Of a DNA stretch of 64,000 nucleotides, positions 40,706 to 50,900 are shown in pieces; the first letter of the stretch is position 1, and the number at the start of each line of letters is the position of its first letter. The DNA is from Tigriopus japonicus (Eukaryota; Arthropoda; Copepoda; Harpacticoida; Harpacticidae), in the NCBI GenBank assembly GCA_010645155.1, contig JAAGOF010000209.1, positions 71,733 to 135,732 on the forward strand, read 5' to 3'. Position numbers and translations under genes: made by a program. Under the pieces are notes generated by a model. It saw nothing but the letters and a program-made list of their open reading frames with translations, searched no databases and had not been told where the DNA came from.

Positions 40706-43700
40706 ATAAAAATTCAAAAATTTGGAGCTTCACACTACATACTCCTGGTTCATGATATTGAAATCCAATGTATTAAACAATTCAATCAGATGAAGTGCAT
40801 TCAAAGAAGCATTGAAAAATGCAACCAGCCACTCACTAGCTTGTGCCACATCATACATTGGTGAAGCGACACGTTAGATGGAAGTAAGTTGGCAAGAAGA
40901 CTCTCTTTCATGAATCGAAGCCGTCAGCCCGGCAAACTATGGCCCTTTGAAGCGTGACTGGAATATGTATGTCGCAAACATGCCGAATGTCCATCTTAAA
41001 TATTTGTTGTTGTTTTTTTTTATTGTGATCTCTTTTGCTATTCTTTTTCTTCTCCTTATTGATTAGTTCCTTGTTCACCTAACTTGGAAGAGTAAATGTT
41101 CAAATATCTATATGAGTCAAAGACAAATACATCAATAGCTTATTAGGCAAAATGACAACATGAGAAATATTCTTTATCCTTAGATTGTCTTAATATTGAT
41201 GGTCTTGCCGACTCTTCAAGTGTTGTATAATCTTTAGCAATTATCAAGGACAAAAAATAATGTGTTTGAATGACAAAAGAATATCCCTATTGGTCAAAAG
41301 ACTTATCCTAGAACTCTGGTGATGAAGGATCCTTGACTTATCCTATGAATCTATTAGAACTATTGAACTACTAGTTCATAACTATGAACTATTGTTCTGG
41401 TCATATAATTAAATTAGTTAATTCTACTCATGGCTATTGAGCACCAGTAAAGGGTCTCTTTTTGACACCTGTTTGTAAAATAATTGGAATTGGACTGGAT
41501 TTGTGAGTACCAATGAACCCCATCCTTGGAAAACTGTAAAGGCTTAAGTAAACTGTACTTCTTCAGGTAAAGATTGTTGGGCCAAAAGACCACTGAGGTT
41601 GGGCATTTCAAGAAAAAGGTGATGGCTTTATTCTTGAACAAAGCTTTGCAGCACATGCTACAAACTTAAAAGAATTGCGTTTAATTTTGTTGTCCAAGAT
41701 CCTAAAGAGGAAACTACAAATGAAACTTAATATGTTTTGCAAGAGACAAACTTAAGGGTGAATTAACAAAAGTCATGTTAACAAGCACAGAGTTATACAA
41801 CAACCAACAACATTTTCTGCATTTTGAGAGAATGGTTCTGAGGTCCATGTGGGCAGAGTCTCTCCCCTAGAGCCTTGTTATTGGGAATAAACTTGATTGT
41901 GTGTGTAATATCATGTATGATGTTGGTTGCTGACTAGATGCTTATTGGGAAAAGGGCAAGGTTTTTATACAAAAATATATGTGGCTAGTGGTGAATATGA
42001 GAATTGCAGTAAGAGCATGGAGGGAATATTAAAAAATACTGTTATGCTGTTGTGGTTTTAGTCACTCATCCCTTAGCAGATATGGCTGTAATTCTGAGGA
42101 ATTTGGAGTACTAACTTATCCTAACTTAACCCATCTTATCCTATCCTGGTTAAACCTAACCAAATAACATTGCAGCCCATGCATGGCACTCCGCTTATGT
42201 TCAGAAGCGACGGTTTCGTCCACTCAAGCAGACTTCATACTTTTGGATATCCTTGGGTCGGAACTATTTATTAGAGCATGTCGGATCAATGGATATCTAT
42301 GTTCACCATGCAAAAAGATGTCTCACAATACCTTGAAAAAGACCATTCTGTCACAAATCGACTGAAAGTGGTCACTTTTGCTCTGCTGAGCCATCTTCCA
42401 CTACTGTGACTCGATTCTCAGAGTACTTGTGACTTGAGAGCGGCGTCCTTAGGAACCCATCCACCAGGCTCAATGAACGCGAGAGTAGTGTTCTGTTCAG
42501 TTCTCTCTTTCTCCCCGAGTCCGGGCAACTTTGCACATTCATCTTTGTCGGGAAGTCGTTTTGTTCTCAGTTGTGAGTTTGGAGCAACCGTGCAAGCAAG
42601 CTACTAGCTAGGATGTCGTTGGATTTGGACTGCTGAAGAAATCATACCTTGTTTGTGAGTGTGTGTGCTTGTGCCAAACAGGCCCAAGCCCAAGACGTGT
42701 TTTCAGGGATTGCCCCTAAAACAACGGCCCCGTTCCGCTGTTCCTTGCACACCCACACACCCATTTTCATGATTGACAGTCCAACATCACCCCCTTGGTT
42801 GCAAATCAAATCATTTGTTGTGAGTCCGTGCTAAAACTAAAATTGTTAAACCAATACCAACGTTTTCAGTGGATTGTGAACCTGTCCACCAAACTTTACC
42901 AAAGGCAAGGAGTTTTTGATGTATTCACTACATGCTTAGTGCATTAACAAGGCTCTTTGTCCGTGGCTAATCTCAAGTTTGCAACAAACACACGTTATGT
43001 AACATTTGGGAATTCACAATTGATATATCTACAAAGAAGATCTTTGACGGAAAGTCAGGAAAAAGACATCTTTGAAGCATTTTGGCCATGCCCCAAAATA
43101 TCTGGCATGTTGTCCTTGTTCTGATTCTAGAGCAAGCACAACAAATGTTCCTTCACCAAAAAGAACGGCAACTTGCAGATTAGCCAAGATATTACCTTCT
43201 CCCGACTTATCAATAACAGATTAGATATTTTTGTACAGACTTGTTTTTGTCTTTTAGCAACAATGCTTCCGTTAGGGTCCTTCTGTTCTAAAATACGCAA
43301 GTCGATTCATTTGAAACTTGTCCGTGCGTTCAAAAAGCCGGATTTCACAGTACGTTTGTGACAGGTTTCGACCATTTTTGGGGATGCCTTGCCTTTATAA
43401 GCTACCACAATGGATGAGGAGAAACATGCGAGTCTGGAAAAAAAATCAACTTTTCTGTTGCTCTTAATGAGTTCTGTCATGGCCAACCATTCCTCCTGTA
43501 ATGTAATATCTTTCTTGACCAAAAAGTTCAGACAATATTCTTTGTCGTTGCTGTTTCCTTGGTGAGGAAGTAATAATAGGAAGGATGGCATAGCAATCTA
43601 AAAATATTCTTAGATTCCCTTGGATTTTTGTCCTAAACTCTTACAACATAGAAATTACCCATGACGAATTATATTTGTTCCTCATTCATCAAACATCAGT

Positions 43701-44236
43701 CACGGAACAAAAAGTGGGTGGTAAAAAATGACACATCTCCTTCGATAAGAAGGGAAGAACCCAACACTAACTCGATTACTTGGTTAATTTAGAGCCACTA
43801 GTATTAGTAGAGGACGAGCATGGGATTGACTGATTGGAGAAAAAGGGACATATTTTTTAAGTGTTGAGTATGTTATCCACTTTCCTGTAAAGTTTTCATA
43901 TATTTTCGGCACTTTCCTTACTAGAGAACCAAGCGTACTCGTACTCTTTAAATATGGTGGCTCTAAGTTAATTACAAATAGTAAGTAATAATCAGGAATC
44001 AAGCTAGAGTTTCGAGAAGCTGGTTTCGTCCTCCGAACACAACTAAGACGTTGCCGAGTAAATAAACTGCAGAGTAAACATTTCCATTTTATTCCTGACA
44101 TCAATCCAATATGATGACTCGGGAGGACGAAAAAAGAGGTTACATATTTTACTTGATTGAGCATGGAATTGATTATTTTCTCTGTTCTTTCCTCATTCCA
44201 GACAGGTGTGACCAATTGATCTTGCTCCTTCTCAGC
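40706..44236. other. Long spacer upstream of the kinectin-like gene
   Basis: No coding gene seen. A degenerate CCTAA-type run lies at 42117-42165. The stretch 42480-42830 is less AT-rich, with GTTCAGTTCT (initiator-like) at about 42497 and CT-rich blocks; it might be a promoter with a 5' UTR exon. An acceptor at 44200-44201 (..CCTCATTCCAG) just before the start codon fits a spliced 5' UTR. The open frames at 42649-42834 and 43307-43591 have no recognised family. Confidence 0.4.
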
Positions 44237-45538
44237 ATGGAGATCGTTCTCAGTGAAGTGGGTTTGGCCTTCATCTTCGGTCTCGCCGTTTGCGTCGTGT
44301 TCTTCTTCATTAATTGCTTCCAATACACACTCGCTCCCAAAACCTACGACGATGCTCTGAACGAGTTAAAGTCCAATGACAACACTGCCCAAAAGTCTGG
44401 CAAAAAGAATAAGGCCGCCAAAAAGGTCAGACTTACAAACGGCACCAACGATGACGATTCGGATGAGATTGCCGAAGAGACCCTTCAAATGAGGTCGTCA
44501 ATGAGAAAATCCAGTATAGCTGGACAACCTCGGTTTAAAAGAACTGAGAGTATCAAAAACGAGCACGTGGTCTTTGCTGATGAAATTGGACCCGCCAATG
44601 ATCGATTTGTACCTGGTTTGGGTGAAGAGGTCGTGCAAGAGATTGAAGGAATCTTGCATAATAAGGCCGAAAAGATCAATATTGACCCACATGGCGATGA
44701 GAAAGTCAAGAATGCCTTTGAGGATATCCAACCTTTGGATGATTTGGGTTTGGAGATTCGTCGGAAATCTCTACAAATCACCCCAAGTGGAAGTCAATCC
44801 GGATCTCATCGAGGGTCAAGGTCCGATTTAAATCTGATTGGTCGAGATTCTGATGATGACCATCAAAAGATCATAAAATTTGCCGAGGCGGCTGCCGCTT
44901 CGGCTCGAGAAGACACCTTTGATTGTAAAAAGTTCAGTAAAACCTTGAGAAAATCTGAGATGACCATTGAAGAGATCAATATTCTCATTGAGATCCTCAT
45001 GAAAAAAGAGGAACAAAGTCAATGGGTCGATTCATCGGGTAAGAACTCGATCCTGTTCCAATTGCGCAAAGAAGCCGATGATCGGAAAAGAGAGGTTCTC
45101 GAAGCCCAAGAATTGACCAACTCATTACAAGCCAAACTGAAACAGATTCGGGGCGAATTCACCGAAGAGAAATCCACTTTGCTTCGTGAGAAACGCGAGC
45201 TAGAGGAAACAAAGGCCAACATGCAACGAGAAATCGAGGCCTTGAAGCTTCAGAGAAGCGTGTCTAGTAACTCATCCTCATTGGAGGAGAGCAGTGATCG
45301 GGCCAGTGGCAATAATAATGATGAAAGATGGCTCCAAAAGATCCAGGAGCTCAAAGCCCAACTTCAAGAGGAAAAAGAGGAGAACGCGGCCTTAAATAAA
45401 TCCGTACTGGAGCAACAGGGTGTCATTAAAACGGCCTTGAAGCGAATTTATCCCGCGCTAGAGGTCGAGTATTGTGAGGAGCACCAAAAGTGGTTCGAGA
45501 GCTTTGTAGAAAAAATGAAGCGTAAGAGTGAGACATGA
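44237..45538 (+). CDS. Kinectin / ribosome-binding protein 1-like ER membrane protein (short form)
   Basis: A 433-aa frame from the ATG at 44237, placed 35 bp after a good acceptor (ATTCCAG at 44201). The same frame is open upstream but that part reads as intron. N-terminal membrane segment at residues 8-28 (VGLAFIFGLAVCVVFFFINC), then a Lys-rich stretch (KSGKKNKAAKKVR), an acidic and Ser-rich middle, and coiled coil over about 265-400 (LRKEADDRKREVLEAQEL.., KREIEALKLQ-type heptads). The C-terminus TALKRIYPALEV..HQKWFESFVEK resembles the LFP..WLHGFEKK block of kinectin, and FSKTLRKSEMTIEEINILIE resembles the SLKTMMFSEDEALCVVDLL block. In vertebrates these proteins link ER to kinesin or ribosomes. 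Here the tail coiled coil is far shorter (vertebrate forms exceed 1000 aa). Family call by eye; moderate. Confidence 0.65.
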   Translation: MEIVLSEVGLAFIFGLAVCVVFFFINCFQYTLAPKTYDDALNELKSNDNTAQKSGKKNKAAKKVRLTNGTNDDDSDEIAEETLQMRSSMRKSSIAGQPRFKRTESIKNEHVVFADEIGPANDRFVPGLGEEVVQEIEGILHNKAEKINIDPHGDEKVKNAFEDIQPLDDLGLEIRRKSLQITPSGSQSGSHRGSRSDLNLIGRDSDDDHQKIIKFAEAAAASAREDTFDCKKFSKTLRKSEMTIEEINILIEILMKKEEQSQWVDSSGKNSILFQLRKEADDRKREVLEAQELTNSLQAKLKQIRGEFTEEKSTLLREKRELEETKANMQREIEALKLQRSVSSNSSSLEESSDRASGNNNDERWLQKIQELKAQLQEEKEENAALNKSVLEQQGVIKTALKRIYPALEVEYCEEHQKWFESFVEKMKRKSET

Positions 45539-46892
45539 TGGGCATTGAACTTAAAAACATCATCATTTTCATCACCACCTTACTTGCACACTGAATCAGC
45601 AATGCGTGAATGAACATCCGTATTGTAAACTACGTAGTTGTCCCTTGACAGAGCAATAGCATTTAGCATTGGACGACACGTGGTATGTGTGCTACTTATT
45701 ACTATAATTATTTCCAGTTTCTGATGTTCCTATGCGACTCATTCAGATAATATGTTAATATCCATAACAAATGAACTCATATTTTGATGCTATTAAAACT
45801 TATGAATCTCGAAATCTGTTGAGCATTATTTGACCTTTCAGTGGTGTACATAAGAAGTCTTTGAGCACTTTGCTAATTTGTATTTACAGTCAAAGTTGGA
45901 TAAAGATTATTGTCCAGTATTTATATATAAATATTCATAATATTGTCTATCAGTAGCAACCTCATTCTAATATGAATCCAGCGTGTGTGCTCAGTTTGTT
46001 TTTTCAGTGTACAACTAAATATTAGGTTAGTTGTGGTGGGGATATGGAAGTATAGTGGACAAAGTAGAAACAACCGTGCTACAGTTAAGTTTCAGAACAT
46101 GAACTGCGTTTTCGGTTTTCGGCATCAACAGGAGAGTATTGACAAAGACTTTCAGATCATCCTTCCTTCAAGGAATTGGAAAAATAAACAACTTTGGTAA
46201 AAGGATTGAAAACTTCATGAGAATGAGGAATGACTCCAATCTTAAGACGGACATGACGTAATTCAAGCTCAAAAAAAGAATGTCCGACGGATTGAAGTGG
46301 GTAGATGTGTTAAAGGAACACTTCTGCTCATTCAAAAACAGGTTTCTTTGGGAAACACAGTTTCGTGAAGCAACTTGACCATTAATGTAGACTTTGTACT
46401 CTACTCTCTAACTGCTTAGCCTACCTTCGTTTTCATAAGAAACCTTACCAAAAACCAAGAAAAAAACAAGTTCATAATCAATAAATGATAACTACGTGAT
46501 TCTAGTTTAAGACTCTCTCGATTAATGGACAATATGTAACATTGAATAGTTGGTACCGTGCTCAGTGTTTACTTCGGAATGCAATGTTTGATCCAAACAG
46601 TTAAAGCAAAGAGACGCTATTCTAATGGCTATTTTGATGAGGGCAAGGCTATTCATTGAGCTTTTGGTTTTCATTGAAAATTCTGGGATTTGATGGCCAG
46701 AAAGTATACGACAAACAAAAGAAGGTACTGATATGTTTAAAGACTTGAGCTTCCTTTTTGTTGCCAAATTGAAATCATTTTTGTTAGAACAGCTCTGACA
46801 ATCGGCCACAATAATTCCAGCTAAATTCATTTGGACGGACAATTCATTCTTAAGTATTCTTAACAATTTCAATTACCTTACTTGAAGTGCAC
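45539..46892. other. 3' flank of the kinectin-like gene, no further gene seen
   Basis: AATAAA at 46183-46188 (in GGAAAAATAAACAAC) may be a polyadenylation signal if the 3' UTR is about 650 bp. The small frames here have no recognised products. Confidence 0.4.
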
Positions 46893-47115
46893 TGAACCGA
46901 GAACAAAATGTCAGCTTATTGTTCCCCCAAATCAGCGCCTCTTGTGGTCAGATTGAGACATAGTTGCCAAATGGCGATTCTTAATAATACCAGTCTTTGG
47001 CAAATGTTTAATATTTTTTGACAGTATTTAAAACCACTCACTAGCTAGCATGTCTTAATTTGACCACGAGAGGTGCTAATTTGGGGAAACTAGCTGAAAT
47101 TTTGTTCACGGTTCA
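46893..47115. mobile_element. MITE (family M1), second copy
   Basis: About 60-bp imperfect terminal inverted repeats: TGAACCGAGAACAAAATGTC and, on the minus strand from 47115, TGAACCGTGAACAAAATTTC. Inside these are CAGCGCCTCTTGTGGTCAGA and its partner TAGCACCTCTCGTGGTCAAA. Shares GTCAGATTGAGACATAG with the copy in COPS8 intron 3 (5222-5490). Confidence 0.75.
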
Positions 47116-47719
47116 TTAATGAGGAAAGCTAAGTAGACATCAGCTGGACCTGTTTGTTTACCCCTTAGCTCGGTTGTACTCATTGCTTCACTAAAATTCT
47201 GCGATCGTATCTTATTCTCGATCGCTTGTCGCGAAGCAACTGACCGTTCGAAATTTTTGATCGAGCGCAGATTAGAAAACAACAGATGCACCACAAAAGG
47301 GCGGCGCAAGACTCTGGGGCACATAATCTGCAACCTTTTTCTCACTTGTCTTCTCCCAATGGGATTACTTAGCGTTCAATCGAAATTTTCACTGAACCAA
47401 AAGCAGACATGCATCAAAAAGATTGATATATGTGAATTTTTTAAATAATCTAAATTTAAATTGATTTTTCTCGAAACTCATGGGCCCTACCTGCTTTTAA
47501 GGTAAAATATGCGTGCATGCAATTTTGTGACCAGGTGCTTTCGGTTTCGGTAAAGTAGCCTTTCGAACCAGCATTAATACTATGTGACAGTTACCTACAA
47601 ATGTTATTGAAATAGTATACCAGTACGTTGAAGACCTATGTAGCATTGCATCACAAATCTGTATTTAAAATACTAACTCTCTCCCAAAACTTAAAATAAA
47701 GAAGATTTCACTAACTTTT

Positions 47720-47725
47720 TTTATT
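47720..47725 (-). promoter_or_regulatory. Polyadenylation signal of PTGES2
   Basis: AATAAA on the minus strand (plus strand TTTATT), about 180 bp past the stop codon at 47906. Confidence 0.55.
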
Positions 47726-47905
47726 ACAAAAACCGTTCAAAGTTTCCCTAGAGACTAAGAAAATCACATTCAAATCAGATTTCACAAATACGAGTTAACC
47801 AATCACTTCTTCATTCGGTTCCTCTTCTTCCACAATGATTTCTGCCGATTGGAAACTATCGAACCATAACTCAAAACCAATTTATTCCAGCTTCCTCCTC
47901 ATAAC

Positions 47906-50900
47906 TTATCGATCCTGCAACAGGTATTGTCCTTCATGGCGCTTGATGGCCTCTTTGGTCGCCTCAAACCAAGGCCGAATTTCCGAATATTTCATAAGGT
48001 CCGTGAAGGCATCACAGCCTTCAATGGCACTCAGAACCCCGTACACGCCCAAATCAGCCAAATTGGGCTTGTCCCCGCCCATGAAACGCCCTCCACGTTT
48101 CTTCACTTGTCTGGCCCAATGGTTGCAATCATCGTACAAAGAGGTCCGCACATCATCCTTGAGATGATGTCTGCTTTTGAGGCGTTTACCAATGATCCAC
48201 ATGACTAAGGCTCCGAAATAGATCACCAAATAGCGTTCCCATGTGGAAAAATGCTCTTTCCAATCACCCATTTCCTCGAACCAATAAAAGGCTTGTAATG
48301 CTTCGGAAGGCGTGCGGTAAACATTTGGGCTAGAAAATAAGTGAACATATTTTAACTAATAACTAGGGCCCAAGAAATATTTCTTTTAAAATAAAAAATA
48401 TTTGCTAAATCTCTGTTTTTTCCGTGTGATTTTCAAAAAAAAAATATTTTGGTTGTTTCAAGGAACATTAGATATTTTCTCGATTATTTAAGCCAGAAAA
48501 TTGTTTCAGGCAATGTTAAGGAAAGTAAGTGAATCAATATTGGGGCTTACCCAAAATGAACCCAAAACACCAACAAAATGGTGTTTGTGCTGAGATTAGA
48601 CTTTCACAACCATAAAAATTGTCATAAACGAAAAAACTGCGCGATCTACTGAGGTAAATTAAATAGTGAATAGTTAAATCAATTAGATGTAAAATATTTT
48701 TCCTGGCTTTTTTGCTAATAACTATATTAATAAACAGAGGTTGTGTTTTCTTTTTTATTCCCGCAGCCCATAAGTTATAAAGAAAAAAGTTAAAAAGTGC
48801 TTTAAAAATCCTAAACCGAGAAAGAAGATACTTTTAATTGGCTAAGAAAACGACAAAAAAATTGTAGATTATATCTCTTCTTTCAACTTGTCATTTTGGG
48901 GCAAATTTTGTTATTCCGTTCAACATATTTTGTTTTCGTTTTTCAGGTCGTATTTAAATCTCGAAAACCTATTCTTCAAGTCCTGAAATTTTTTCAACAA
49001 TTTGAAACGAAACCAACAAGCTCTCAAAACGCAAAATTTACAAAACAAAAAAAAAACTATCCTTGCTTCAATTGTTACACCTAGGTCAAGTCGAATGAAA
49101 CAATGTTGTTCATTTAAATTCATACCGAGCGTTCTTCTTTTCCCAAATGATGATACTTACGGAATGGCATGGCAAAAGTTTTCTTTTAAGTATAGTTATG
49201 CTTAAGCCCAGCTTTGACCGTGATTCTTTTGCACCACCCTGCACGAACCTCAATATTATCTAGTGTCTTATATACCGTACATAGTCAACCAATACATTCA
49301 AGAAAGGTCCAGTTAGTTCCTAAATTTCAATTACGCTTGACCAAAAGCTTTCATTCATGACAGAAAATCGATATTTTAACCTTGGTATGACAAGTTCTCA
49401 ATAAATCATTCAAAACTTCCAACCATCACTCATAAAAGCTTTATCAGTTTCAAAGCGGGAGTCAAAAAGCGATGGATAACGTACTTAAAATGTTGGTGCA
49501 TTCATCCAGATAATTGACAGGTCTTGATCTCTTAAAAATTAGTAGCCTTTACAGGATGTATCCATGCAGAGACTCAATCAGCCTTATTCTTTCTCTCTTC
49601 GTCTCATTAGGCCTTCTTAGAAGAACGTGAGCTGAATCAAAGCGGCCTTTCTTACGTGCATTTCCAAGGACGATCTTGTCCTTGTGGCCTTTTCTTTTTA
49701 TCGGACATTGTGGTATACTATAATTAAACAAACCTAAACCTTCCCTGACACCAAATTGATAAGGCTATTCTAAGTTGTATGTTACATTACGGGTTAGATT
49801 TTTCGTCTATAGAAACAAATTTTTGCAAAAGTTTCATGATACTTTATTCCAAATTTTATCGATACAGTCAACTTCGGATATAAGGGACCCGGATATAAGG
49901 GATTTTCGCTTATAAGGGACTGTTTTGGAAGGTCCGGATGATCGATTTCCATGCAATTTCGGTCGGAAATAAGGGACAGTCGGATATAAGGGTCCGTTAT
50001 CCGGTTATTTCCGGTGGTCTCGCCGGGTCTCTTATATCCGAAGTTGACTGTACAATCGAATCTCATTTAAAGCAACTTTTCTGTCAGCCGCAAAATGTTG
50101 CTTATATCGAGATTTTTCTTATATTGAGACTCAAGAAAATTGGGTCAAGAAACGATAAAAAATACAGGAAACTATTGGACGAGTTTACCTCACCTTTATA
50201 TAAACTTATATAAGCTTACTTTTATTACAAAAAATCTGACAATGACTAAGAAATTTAGCTTTTAAAAAACAGTCATTAAAACACAAATTGACATTATACA
50301 AGTGCATGCATTTATATGTCTATTGCAAAGCTGAAGAACTTATTTCAATCTTATTTTGACAGAGAAAAATGAAAGAAAAAAACATTTTGTCATCATGATT
50401 GGTAAATTATCTCACCTATACAGGGACAAACAACTTTTTTTTTAAATTTGAGCCTTCCACGCTTTCATACTGATGAAGATTTTTTTAGAATATCTCAACT
50501 GCAAATCTTCTATTCTCAGTTTGACCTTAAATAACCTCCTTTTTGAGGGACTTTCTTGCGTTGACAAGACAATTCCTTGGGTTGCTTATTTTCCACTAGG
50601 TTTTGCTTTGGCAGACACAGAAATTTGTTTCACTCTCAAGCATTGCACATTTGTTGGTGAAACTAATTTGTGCTTATATTATTTTGTATAATTGTCGATA
50701 AATTATTTTCTTAAACTTAATGTCTTTAAAATAGTTTTTATTGAGTGCATTTTGGACATTTTTTAGTGATTTTAGGGTTCAAAATGTAATTTTCGTTCTT
50801 TTTACTCGAACTTGAAAAGTGCAAGGCACAAGAGCCCAAAAAGTGCGCAAAGGGGACCCCAAAAAGTGCGCTAAGGGGACCCCAAAAAGTGCGCAAAGGG

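Noticed and set aside
42649..42834. 61-codon frame near a possible promoter at 42.5-42.8 kb
   Set aside because: No family and no support beyond slightly raised GC; kept only as a possible 5' UTR region in the spacer note.
43307..43591. 94-codon minus-strand frame
   Set aside because: No ATG-context, splice or family support that I can see.
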